Shown here in pieces: positions 1 through 7,499 of a stretch of 64,000 nt of DNA. The notes under the pieces were generated by a model that saw only the letters and a list, made by a program, of their open reading frames with translations, ran no database searches and was not told where the DNA came from. Each line of letters begins with the position of its first letter. The first letter of the stretch is position 1. The stretch covers positions 621,469 to 685,468 of the forward strand of contig NZ_KQ948925.1 of the NCBI RefSeq assembly GCF_001514235.1, read 5' to 3'. Source of the DNA: Streptomyces caeruleatus (lineage in GTDB: Bacteria > Actinomycetota > Actinomycetes > Streptomycetales > Streptomycetaceae). A program made the translations under genes and the position numbers.

Positions 1-1
1 A

Positions 2-1216
2 AGCGTCGCGCGCCCGTTCTACGTATACGCCGTGCTCGCCAACTCGCTGTTCCAGCGTGGCGTATTCGTCCTCTTCCTTCAGCAGCGCGGCTTCTCCGCC
101 GGGCAAGTGGCCCTGCTCCAGACACTGATCTACCTGGTCAGCGGAGTGGCGGAGTTGCCGACGGGAGTCATCGCCGACCGAATCGGCAGGCGTGCCGCCA
201 TCGTGATCGGCCAGGTGCTGACAGCTGGTTGCCTGCTCGGTCAAGCGACGTCCGCCAACTACTGGGTGTTTGTGACGCTGTTCATCGGCCAGGGCGTGGG
301 CATGGCCTGTGTATCCGGTTCGGACACCGCCCTGCTGTACGACCTGCTCGTGCGCCGTGGTGCAACGGCCGGCTACGTCACGATCAAGTCCCGGTTCACC
401 ATGCTCGGGACGGTCACCTCGGGATTCGCCATCGTCCTCGGCGGCCAACTGCAGCAGTTTTCCTGGGGAATCGTCTACGTCGGTTCGGCGTCGTGCCTCG
501 TTCTGGCCGTGGTGGTGCTGATGTCCCGGGTGCCCGAGATCCGCGGCGCGGACGCGGTGGACGAGCAGGACGGAGCCGAGAAGGAGCACGGCGACGCCTC
601 GGCATGGCGGGCGATGCTTCGGGTCGCGACGCCGGCGCTCGTGACGCTGGTCGTGGTGTCCGGACTGATGCATGCGACTTTGACGCCGTACATCATTTTC
701 ACGCAGAAGACCCTCTCCGATCAGGGAGCGGGCACCGCCTTGGTCAGCGTGGTCATATCGGCGGGATTCTTCGTCAGCGGACTCGCCCCCTTGCTGTCGG
801 ACCGCGCGGACCGGCGCATCGGGTATCGGGGCGTCGTCCCGGTGTCTCTCCTGACGCTCGTCCTGGCGCTCGGCCTGAGCGGCCTCGGCCTTGTCTGGGT
901 CACCATCGCCGCGTTCCTGGTCCTGGTCGGGATTCCCGAGATCACCGCCGTAATCGTGGACAACGTGTTCAACGAGGCGGTGCCGTCGCGTCACCGGGCG
1001 AGCCTGCTGTCGATGATCGCATTCGTGGAGTCGGCGCTCATCGGCATCGGCTACCTCGTCCTCGGCGCGCTCATGGACGGGCTGGGCTCCGGTGCGGGCA
1101 TGGCCACCTACGCCGCAGTCCCCCTGCTGGCATGTCTCCTGTGGCTCCCGGTGCTCTTCCGAGGGGCACGCGTGACCACCGAGACCAAGAAGCCCGCCGG
1201 CCAAAAGGCATCCTGA
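2..1216 (+). CDS. MFS transporter, 5' end cut by window edge
   Basis: Major facilitator superfamily permease. The frame is open from base 2 and reads RPFYVYAVLANSLFQRGVF, so the internal GTG at 32 is probably not the true start and the gene begins left of the window. The MFS loop signature between helices 2 and 3 is visible (GVIADRIGRRAAI), followed by the usual alternation of hydrophobic segments and a charged central loop (about residues 175-190 from the GTG) that separates two six-helix halves. The substrate cannot be told; the compact size (about 400 residues) fits drug-efflux or small-molecule antiporters. It ends 15 bp before the convergent phosphatase gene. Confidence 0.85.
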   Translation, partial: SVARPFYVYAVLANSLFQRGVFVLFLQQRGFSAGQVALLQTLIYLVSGVAELPTGVIADRIGRRAAIVIGQVLTAGCLLGQATSANYWVFVTLFIGQGVGMACVSGSDTALLYDLLVRRGATAGYVTIKSRFTMLGTVTSGFAIVLGGQLQQFSWGIVYVGSASCLVLAVVVLMSRVPEIRGADAVDEQDGAEKEHGDASAWRAMLRVATPALVTLVVVSGLMHATLTPYIIFTQKTLSDQGAGTALVSVVISAGFFVSGLAPLLSDRADRRIGYRGVVPVSLLTLVLALGLSGLGLVWVTIAAFLVLVGIPEITAVIVDNVFNEAVPSRHRASLLSMIAFVESALIGIGYLVLGALMDGLGSGAGMATYAAVPLLACLLWLPVLFRGARVTTETKKPAGQKAS

Positions 1217-1231
1217 AACACCGGCCGGTGG

Positions 1232-3340
1232 TCAGACCAGTTCCTGTTCCGCCCAGATGGTCTTCCCGGTCGCCGTCTGCCGCGTACCCCAGCTGGTGGT
1301 GAGCTGGGCGACCAGCAGCAGCCCCCGGCCGCCCTCGTCGAACATGCGGGCCCGACGCAGGTGCGGTGAGGTGGAGTTGCCGTCGGAGACCTCGCAGATC
1401 AGCGTGCGGTCATGGATCAGCCGCAGTTGGATCGGATCAGCGCCGTAGCGGATGGCGTTGGTGACCAGTTCGCTCACCACGAGTTCGGTGACGAACGCGG
1501 CTTCTTCGAGGCCCCACGCCTGAAGTTGAGCCAGGGCGAGCCGACGGGCCTCGGCGACCAGCTCGACGTCGGCCGCCAGGTCCCACACCCGGACCTGCCC
1601 GGCGTGCAACGCCCTGGTGCGCGCGAGGACAAGGGCGACATCGTCACGGGGGTGCGCGGGAAGCAGCTCGGTGAGCAGGGCGTCGCAACGGCTCTCCAGC
1701 GAGGTGCCCGAGCGGGCCAGCACCTCGCACAGCCGGCCGACCCCTGCGTCCGGGTCGTGATCGGCGGCTTCCACCAGGCCGTCCGTGAACAGCGCGACGA
1801 GGCTGCCCTCCGGCAGTTCGACCTCTGTCGCCTCGAACGGCAGACCGCCCACGCCGAGCACCGGTCCGGCGCTGACGTCGAGGACGCGCGTGGTGCCGCC
1901 GGGCTCAAGGATGACGGGCGGCGGGTGCCCGGCGCTGGCGGTGGTGAGCCTGCGGGAGACGGGGTCGTAGACGGCGTACAGACAGGTGGCGCCGGTCTCG
2001 CCGGTCCCGTCGGCCCCGGGGCCGGCTTCCTCGTCGTGCGCGGTCACCCGGAGCACCAGGTCGTCGAGGTGCGCGAGCAGTTCGTCGGGCGGGAGGTCGA
2101 CGTCGGCGAGGGTCTGGACGGCCGTACGGAGCCGGCCCATGGTCGCCGACGCCTGGATGCCGTGGCCGACCACGTCACCTACCACGAGACCGACGCGCGC
2201 GCCGGAGAGCGGAATGATGTCGAACCAGTCGCCGCCGACGCCTGCCCTTGCGTCGGTGGGCAGATAGCGGCAGGCGACGTCCACGGCGGACTGCCGGACG
2301 AAGCCGCGCGGCAGGAGGCTGCGCTGGAGCGTCAGGGCGGCGGTGCGCTCGCGGGTGTAGCGGCGGGCGTTGTCCACGCACAGAGCCGCCCGGCCGGCGA
2401 GTTCCCTGGCCAGCGTCGAGTCGTCCTGGTTGAACGGATCCGGCCGCGCGCGCACGAGCGTCGCGACGCCCAGCGTGGTGCCGCGCGCGATGAGCGGGAC
2501 CGCGAGCACCGACGTGACCGTGAAACCACGGGCCCTGCCTTCGCGCACCTTCGCGGCCCGCGCGGGCATGCCCTGCAGCCAGCGCTCGAGACCCGGGTCG
2601 TCGCTGGTGCTGAGCACGGCCTGCCCGGTACGCAGGGCCCGCACCAGCGGCGAGTACGGCGGGTGGACGTCCGTGCCGCCCAGTTCGATCGCCGCCTCCG
2701 GGGTGCCGGGCTCAAGGGAAAGGTGGGCTACGCGGCGCAGTGCGACGAGGTCGGACCAGCCCTCGGACGTGGGCTCGTCGCCCTCCATCACCGCCTGGAA
2801 CAGGTCCACACTGGCGAAGTCCGCGAAGCGGGGCACCACGAGGTCGACGAGTTCCTCCGCGGTGCGGGTGAGGTCCAGATTCCTGCCCAGCCGGAGCGCC
2901 GCCTCGTCGAGCACCGCGAGGCGCTGCCGCGCCCAGTGCTGCTCGCTGCTGTCGAAGGCGGCCATGCCCACCGCGCACACGTCACCCGCGTCGTCACGGA
3001 TGGGCCAGAGCTTCACGTTCCAGGCATGCTCTCGGATGCTGGACGGGGCCCGGGTGAAGCTCTCGTAGTGCGTGGGCTTCCCCGTCGTGGTCACGTCCCG
3101 CAACGCCTGCAGCATCCCCTGCTGGTCCACGTCCGCCGGAACGCCGTAGGGGTAGAGGTAACCGCGCAGCTCGTCTTCCCCGACCCCCATGACCAGGCAT
3201 GCCTCCTCGTTGAGCCGGAGGTACCGCTGGTCCGTGCCGAAGATCGACATCGAGAAGGTCGCCTGGCGGAAAGCCTGCTCCACCAGCGCACGGTCGTCGT
3301 CCTCACGCGCGGGCTCCATGTGCTCAGTGTGCTCCGGCAC
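1232..3340 (-). CDS. PAS-GAF-SpoIIE phosphatase with C-terminal anti-sigma-type ATPase domain
   Basis: Multidomain signalling phosphatase of the Streptomyces Rsb-like type. Domains in order: PAS (about residues 20-130), GAF (about 150-330), PP2C/SpoIIE phosphatase with the metal-binding GGDWFD motif near residue 369 and GDVVGHG shortly after, then a HATPase_c_2 domain with N-box VTNAIRYG near 629 and the G-box GGRGLLLV near 672. In this family the phosphatase dephosphorylates an anti-sigma antagonist while the kinase-like ATPase domain resembles RsbW, so one protein may carry both activities. It looks cytosolic: no membrane segment is visible. The start could be the GTG at 3340 or the ATG at 3319; no clear Shine-Dalgarno decides. 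No antagonist (STAS) gene lies next to it. Confidence 0.88.
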   Translation of the reverse strand: MPEHTEHMEPAREDDDRALVEQAFRQATFSMSIFGTDQRYLRLNEEACLVMGVGEDELRGYLYPYGVPADVDQQGMLQALRDVTTTGKPTHYESFTRAPSSIREHAWNVKLWPIRDDAGDVCAVGMAAFDSSEQHWARQRLAVLDEAALRLGRNLDLTRTAEELVDLVVPRFADFASVDLFQAVMEGDEPTSEGWSDLVALRRVAHLSLEPGTPEAAIELGGTDVHPPYSPLVRALRTGQAVLSTSDDPGLERWLQGMPARAAKVREGRARGFTVTSVLAVPLIARGTTLGVATLVRARPDPFNQDDSTLARELAGRAALCVDNARRYTRERTAALTLQRSLLPRGFVRQSAVDVACRYLPTDARAGVGGDWFDIIPLSGARVGLVVGDVVGHGIQASATMGRLRTAVQTLADVDLPPDELLAHLDDLVLRVTAHDEEAGPGADGTGETGATCLYAVYDPVSRRLTTASAGHPPPVILEPGGTTRVLDVSAGPVLGVGGLPFEATEVELPEGSLVALFTDGLVEAADHDPDAGVGRLCEVLARSGTSLESRCDALLTELLPAHPRDDVALVLARTRALHAGQVRVWDLAADVELVAEARRLALAQLQAWGLEEAAFVTELVVSELVTNAIRYGADPIQLRLIHDRTLICEVSDGNSTSPHLRRARMFDEGGRGLLLVAQLTTSWGTRQTATGKTIWAEQELV

Positions 3341-3470
3341 TCACAGCGCGACAACCGAGGCCCGAGGCGACCCTCCAGGCCAGTCGACCGCTACGGCATC
3401 GGCACCCGCCACCGCAGCGGTGCCCCTCCTTCCGGTCCTGATTGCCGCCCGTGATGGCGGTGGTCGATTA

Positions 3471-3632
3471 CTTGATGCGAGTCTCGGCGAGTTGCGGCCT
3501 GTAGCGGGTGGACTCGTCGGAAGCCGGTCCGCCGAGCCGGGTGACCCACAGCCGCAGATACCGGCCGGTGGTGGAGGCGAGGGTGTGGCTCCGGGCGGCT
3601 CCGTTCGGGTTCGACGCCTGCACAACGGTGGA
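3471..3632 (-). pseudogene. C-terminal fragment of a secreted glycosidase (rhamnosidase / discoidin-like)
   Basis: The minus-strand frame ending in the stop at about 3471 reads GRYLRLWVTRLGGPASDES followed by YRPQLAETRIK. This matches what is known of the F5/8-type-C-like tail of Streptomyces alpha-L-rhamnosidases and related secreted glycosidases. Upstream of about 3632 the similarity stops abruptly, where plus-strand Cas3-like coding begins. Only about 50 residues remain, so this is debris, not a gene. The family call is from memory of the motif. Confidence 0.5.
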
Positions 3633-3835
3633 TCCGTCCTCGTCGTCGCCAACAACATCCGCCAGGCCCAGCAGCTCTACGGCCACCTCGGCCCCATCGC
3701 ACGCCAGCTGTTCGGACCGCAGGCCGCGGCCATGCTGCACTCCCGTTTCGAGCGCCGCGACCGCAGGCGCCTGGAACAGCACATCACCGAACTGATCAGC
3801 CCATCCCGCAAGGAGCCAGTCGTCATCTGCCCAGG
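3617..3835 (+). pseudogene. Cas3-like helicase fragment
   Basis: The plus-strand frame reads GGSVLVVANNIRQAQQLYGH, then a segment ending LFGPQAAAMLHSRFERRDRR, then a short tail. This pattern (GxxVLVVxNxVxxAQxLY, then LLHSRFxxxDR) is typical of the start of the second RecA-like domain of CRISPR-associated Cas3 helicases. The upstream helicase core, the HD nuclease and the downstream motif VI are absent, and no cas genes or repeat-spacer array lie in the window. It is joined head-on to a minus-strand glycosidase fragment. The piece is a relic of about 70 residues. Confidence 0.5.
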
Positions 3836-3932
3836 AGGGGTATGTCGACGGTCACGCAATTCCCCAGGTGGTGGTTGTGGCGGCGTCTGAGTACCGGGAG
3901 TCCCGTGATCAGCTGACCAGTAGTCTGCGGCC

Positions 3933-4523
3933 ATGTCTGATCCCGTCCCCTTCGCCATGCCCACCCGTTTCGACAGGGCCCGAGATCGTGTCGCAGTCGT
4001 CGTTCCAGGTGTCGGCTACTCGCCTGCCAGGCCGCTACTGCACTTCGCCCGGAGTGTCCTGCTCCAGCACGGCTGGACGGTCCAGGAGCTGTGGTGGCAG
4101 ATCCCCGATGGGTTCGCGCAGTTCACGGTGGACGACCGGATCGCATGGGTGGAGCGGCAGGTCACCGAGGCCATCGAAGTCGAGGCGGGGGCTTGTCGGC
4201 TCGTCGTCGGCAAGTCCCTGGGCTCCCTCGCCTGCGGCATCGCAGCTGACAGGAACATCCCGGCAGCCTGGCTCACCCCGCTCCTGAAAATCGACCACGT
4301 TGCCGCGGCTCTCCGGCGAGCCATGGAGCCGACCCTCCTCATCGGCGGAAGCGCCGACACGCTCTGGGATTCACGAACTGCTGCGTCCCTGCGACACGAT
4401 GTCCTGGAAGTGCCCTCGGCGGACCATGGCCTGGAGCTCGCGGACGATGCCGCAGGATCGGTTGAGGTCCTGCGGCAAGTCGTCACTCGGCTGGACCGCT
4501 TCATCGGCTCCCTCGGCCGCTGA
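3933..4523 (+). CDS. small alpha/beta hydrolase family protein
   Basis: A 196-residue protein with a reduced alpha/beta-hydrolase layout. It has an early beta strand VAVVVPGVGY, a nucleophile elbow GKSLGS (G-x-S-x-G, near residue 94), an acid candidate in GGSADTLWD and a late histidine in SADHGLEL. The residues fit a Ser-Asp-His triad, so esterase or thioesterase activity is plausible, but no substrate can be read. It has no signal peptide. It sits between decayed fragments on both sides yet has an intact frame and normal codon use, so it seems to be a living gene in a degraded neighbourhood. Confidence 0.72.
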   Translation: MSDPVPFAMPTRFDRARDRVAVVVPGVGYSPARPLLHFARSVLLQHGWTVQELWWQIPDGFAQFTVDDRIAWVERQVTEAIEVEAGACRLVVGKSLGSLACGIAADRNIPAAWLTPLLKIDHVAAALRRAMEPTLLIGGSADTLWDSRTAASLRHDVLEVPSADHGLELADDAAGSVEVLRQVVTRLDRFIGSLGR

Positions 4524-4534
4524 GGGCATATGGC

Positions 4535-4853
4535 AAGACCAACTCGGGCGGGTTCCAGCCGCTGACGGAGGTGTCCGGCTTGCCGGTGGGGCCCTTTGGC
4601 CGCTTGTTGGGCCGGTAGCTGGGGCCGTTCATGATGACCTGGTGGCTGGAGTTGATCAGCCGGATCGTCGGCCTGAGATGCGGACAGCTCGCGCATGGCG
4701 AAGTCGTCGAGGATGAGCAGGTCGGGGCGGATGAGTTCGCGCATGCGCCTGTCCCAGGTGCGGTCCGCATGACCACCGGCGAGCTCCGCGAGGATGCGGC
4801 TGGTCTTGGTGAAGCGGACGTTGGCGCCCTGGCGGACGGCTTGGTGGCCAGGG
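4535..4853 (-). pseudogene. istB: IS21-family istB-like ATPase remnant with internal deletion
   Basis: The minus strand carries two istB pieces in different frames. The first reads GHQAVRQGANVRF and continues through the Walker-B-like block PDLLILDDFAMREL to SASQADD. The frame then shifts, and the second piece reads RLINSSHQVIMNGPSYRPNK and KRPKGPTGKPD, the well-known C-terminus of IS21 helper ATPases. About 40 residues between the pieces are missing, as are the N-terminal Walker A and the partner transposase istA. I see no terminal inverted repeats. It is a dead insertion-sequence scar. Confidence 0.75.
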
Positions 4854-4924
4854 ACCGCACGCGCTACCTCGGGTCCGCGCGGCGGGCCGGATCGGGTGAC
4901 CGTGTAAGGCCGCCCGGCCGACTC

Positions 4925-5072
4925 GGCTATCGGCTACGGCTATCGGCTTCGGCTATCGGCTTCGGCTATCGGCTTCGGCTATCGGCTTCGGCTATCGGCT
5001 TCGGCTATCGGCTATCGGCTATCGGCTATCGGCTATCGGCTATCGGCTATCGGCTATCGGCTATCGGCTATT
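4925..5072 (+). repeat. Compound tandem repeat of 7-bp and 13-bp units
   Basis: One copy of GGCTATCGGCTAC is followed by five copies of the 13-mer GGCTATCGGCTTC, then nine perfect GGCTATC heptamers and a final GGCTATT. The 13-mer is itself a heptamer plus a hexamer (GGCTTC), so the array looks like an expanding heptamer with a derived variant. It lies in no supported gene. Confidence 0.95.
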
Positions 5073-5411
5073 GCATGGTCGAGGAGCCACCCGTACTGAT
5101 GGGCTACTCCCCGATCGCGCCCGCAGGTGGTCAGGCCGTCGTCGCGGGTTGTGTGGTCGGCCGGTACGAAGCCGGGCGGGATGCCGCGTGCTGTGAGGGC
5201 CTCGGCGATGGGCTCCACACATGGCCAGTGCGGCAGCCGCGCCGGCCGGGGGCAAGGAGCACGGGTCTCCCCTCCGCGAGTGGCGGGCACGATGCTGCGG
5301 GGACCGAACTTGTCGCGGACGCATCCGACGGCTGCCTCGGCGATCAGGCGGGAGATTGTCAACCCGACGACGACGTGGAACTGACTGGCCCCGATCACGG
5401 AGGATAGAGCG
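5073..5411. other. Stretch with no recognisable gene upstream of the LacI-type regulator
   Basis: A minus-strand frame stays open here for about 146 codons, with protein-like stretches such as LDHAIADSR, but I cannot assign it to a family and it has no convincing start. It runs antisense into the LacI gene. The only site I can support is the GGAGG at 5399-5403 in front of that gene. Confidence 0.3.
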
Positions 5412-6431
5412 ATAAGCCCACGAGTCACCCTGACCGACGTCGCCGCACACGCGGGTCTGTCGACCACGGCCGTGTCGTTGATCCTGAACGGCAAAACCGG
5501 GACCGGACTGAGCGAGGACGCTCACCGGCGTGTGTTCGCCTCCGCGCTCGAGCTGGGCTACCGGCCCAACTTGATGGCCCGCGGGCTCCGGACGGAGAAG
5601 TCGGCCACCCTGGGCTTCGTCTCCGACCACATCGCCTCGACCCGCTACGCCGGTCCCATGATCCGCGGCGCCCTGCATGCGGCACGAGAGCGCTCGCACA
5701 CGATGTTCATCACGGAGACCGAAGGCGAACGGGCCGAGCAGGAACGCGCGATCCAGGCACTGCTGGACCGCGGAGTGGACGCCCTCGTGATCGCCACCGT
5801 CACCGGCCGGGCCGTGCTTCCCGAGCGGCGGCCCGCCGTGCCCGTGGTCCTGCTCAACGGGACAAGTCCGGACGAGCCTTATGCGTCGGTCCTGCCCGAC
5901 GAGGCGGAGGGCGCCCGGCAGGCGGCGGAGCACCTGATCACTCTGGGGCACCGCAGGGTGCACCTTCTGGGCATGCCGCCGCAACTCTACGATCACCCCC
6001 TGATCACCCCGCAGGTTAAGCGGCGAATCGAGGGCCTTCTGAGTGCCTTCCGCGCGGCCGGCGTCGACGTCGTCCCCATCCCGTACAAGCGTGAGGCCTG
6101 GGACGCCGAGACCGGGTTCGAGACCGCCTCGCGCGCGTTGCGGGACGCCGCGCCAGTCGGGGCCGTCGTCGCGCTCAACGACGCCATCGCTGCCGGCGCC
6201 TACGAGGCGTTCCGGTCGGCGGGTCTGGAAATCCCGCAGGACGTGTCCGTCGTGTCCTTCGATGACGACGGCATCGTGTCGTTCCTCCGTCCGCGCCTCA
6301 GCACCGTGGCCCTCCCGTACGAGGCGATGGGGCGGCGCTCGGTCGAGCTGGCGCTCGAAGGTGCCGCACCGGGTGAATACCTCGAAGCGATGGAGCTCCG
6401 CGTGCGGGAGTCGGCGCGACCGGTGGCGTGA
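5412..6431 (+). CDS. LacI-family transcriptional regulator with ATA at the start position
   Basis: Sugar-type LacI repressor. The HTH begins SPRVTLTDVAAHAGLSTTAV and is followed by the hinge region and a periplasmic-binding-protein-like effector domain (GFVSDHIAS onward, VVSFDDDGI near the C-terminus). The homology starts exactly one codon after an ATA at 5412, placed 8 nt downstream of a strong GGAGG (5399-5403). No ATG, GTG or TTG occurs in frame upstream before a stop. The first usable conventional codon, GTG at 5472, would remove most of the HTH. Either ATA is used inefficiently, or an ATG-to-ATA mutation has silenced the repressor. The target is unknown; the neighbours on both sides are unrelated. 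Confidence 0.75.
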   Translation: MSPRVTLTDVAAHAGLSTTAVSLILNGKTGTGLSEDAHRRVFASALELGYRPNLMARGLRTEKSATLGFVSDHIASTRYAGPMIRGALHAARERSHTMFITETEGERAEQERAIQALLDRGVDALVIATVTGRAVLPERRPAVPVVLLNGTSPDEPYASVLPDEAEGARQAAEHLITLGHRRVHLLGMPPQLYDHPLITPQVKRRIEGLLSAFRAAGVDVVPIPYKREAWDAETGFETASRALRDAAPVGAVVALNDAIAAGAYEAFRSAGLEIPQDVSVVSFDDDGIVSFLRPRLSTVALPYEAMGRRSVELALEGAAPGEYLEAMELRVRESARPVA

Positions 6432-6513
6432 GCGGCGTCATCCCCCTGCCCCCCGAGGACATCAACCCCGCCACAACTGATCCCACCGGACATCCGTCTC
6501 GCCATCGACGTCG

Positions 6514-7371
6514 CTACGGCAGCAGGCCCCGGCGTCGCGCGGTGACCACTGCCGCGAAGCGTGTTCCGACGTCGAGCTTGCGCATCGCGCTGCGCAGATA
6601 CGCCTTGACGGTCTCGGTGCTGAGGCCGAGGCGGTCTCCTGCTTCGGGGTTGGTGCAGCCGAGGGCGATCTGGGCGAGCACGTCGAGTTCCCTCGGGGAC
6701 AGTGGCGAGACAGGCTCGGGCTTCGGTGCGGCGCCGAGGGCGGCCAGGCGGCGGGACGCGGCGCCCAGCCGGGCGCGAAGTTCGTCGTCCTGGACCGCCT
6801 GAGCGAGCAACCGCAGCTCCGCGTGGAGTTCGCGGATCTCCTCGACCATGAATCGTTCCCCGGCGGGCTCGCTCTGAGCGACGCGCATGAGTTGCAGACG
6901 CCGGTCGACCTCGTCCCGTACGGCGACCTCCCCGCACAAACGCCGCGAGGCGTCCACGACCTCGTCCGTCGCCCGGTCCCCGAGAGGAGTGGCGCCCCGG
7001 GTGGCGCCGTACAGCACACCGCGCACCGCGCCGGCCACGACGACGGGAACGGCGACGACGGAACGGATGCCCTCCGCCAGCACCGGACCGTCGTAGTCGT
7101 GCGTGATCGACCGGTCTGCCCCGTAGTCGGACACTGCGGCCGGCCGGGCACTCGCCAGGACCCGGCCGCCCAGGCCGGTCTCGGTGCGGACGTCGAGGCC
7201 GCGCAGCCCGGCCGTACGGGCACCGATGAACTGCGACAGGTTCAGCACGTGTTCGCGCACCTGGCCGCCGAAGACGACCGGGATGCGCGAGCGCTGGTGG
7301 AGCGATCGGAGGGCCTGCCGGAAGGCGTCCCCGTCGTCGGGCCGCAGAGCGGTGTCCGTACTGGAGTGCAT
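6514..7371 (-). CDS. GAF domain LuxR-type transcriptional regulator
   Basis: Response-type regulator of 285 residues if started at the ATG at 7371. The N-terminal half is a GAF-like sensor (VREHVLNLSQFIGARTAGL, then RTETGLGGRVLASARP). A short coiled region (EEIRELHAELRLLAQAVQDD) follows, and the C-terminus is a LuxR HTH (LSPRELDVLAQIALGCTNPE, then ETVKAYLRSAMRKL). The upstream GTG at 7479 would extend the protein across the shared promoter and its direct repeats, so 7371 is preferred. It is divergent from the acyl-CoA synthetase operon. Homologues placed this way in actinobacteria are usually its regulator, so it probably controls that operon. Confidence 0.8.
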   Translation of the reverse strand: MHSSTDTALRPDDGDAFRQALRSLHQRSRIPVVFGGQVREHVLNLSQFIGARTAGLRGLDVRTETGLGGRVLASARPAAVSDYGADRSITHDYDGPVLAEGIRSVVAVPVVVAGAVRGVLYGATRGATPLGDRATDEVVDASRRLCGEVAVRDEVDRRLQLMRVAQSEPAGERFMVEEIRELHAELRLLAQAVQDDELRARLGAASRRLAALGAAPKPEPVSPLSPRELDVLAQIALGCTNPEAGDRLGLSTETVKAYLRSAMRKLDVGTRFAAVVTARRRGLLP

Positions 7372-7413
7372 TGCCCCTGCCCCTTTCCGGGGGTAGTCGG
7401 CGCCGGGCGTGAG

Positions 7414-7447
7414 GCGCAGCATATGACTGCGACGCGCAGCATAAGAC
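7414..7447. promoter_or_regulatory. Two 14-bp direct repeats 20 bp apart in a divergent promoter
   Basis: GCGCAGCATATGAC (7414-7427) and GCGCAGCATAAGAC (7434-7447) differ at one base and are phased 20 bp apart, close to two helical turns. They lie between the LuxR-type regulator and the acyl-CoA synthetase gene and are the best candidate for the regulator's operator. The role is inferred from position only. Confidence 0.5.
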
Positions 7448-7499
7448 GCGGTAACGCCCCTGTAAAAGTCCCTGTCCACGAGAAAGGAAGTGGATTGTC

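Noticed and set aside
1412..3454. Long plus-strand frame opposite the SpoIIE-type phosphatase
   Set aside because: High GC opens the antisense frame; its sequence has no domain motif, while the minus strand has clear PAS, GAF, PP2C and HATPase motifs.
4925..5072. Possible CRISPR array
   Set aside because: Units are 7 and 13 bp with no spacers, so it is a simple tandem repeat despite the Cas3-like fragment 1.1 kb away.
5054..5494. 146-codon minus-strand frame upstream of and into the LacI gene
   Set aside because: No family recognised, overlaps the LacI HTH in antisense, and has no ribosome binding site; left as an unassigned region.
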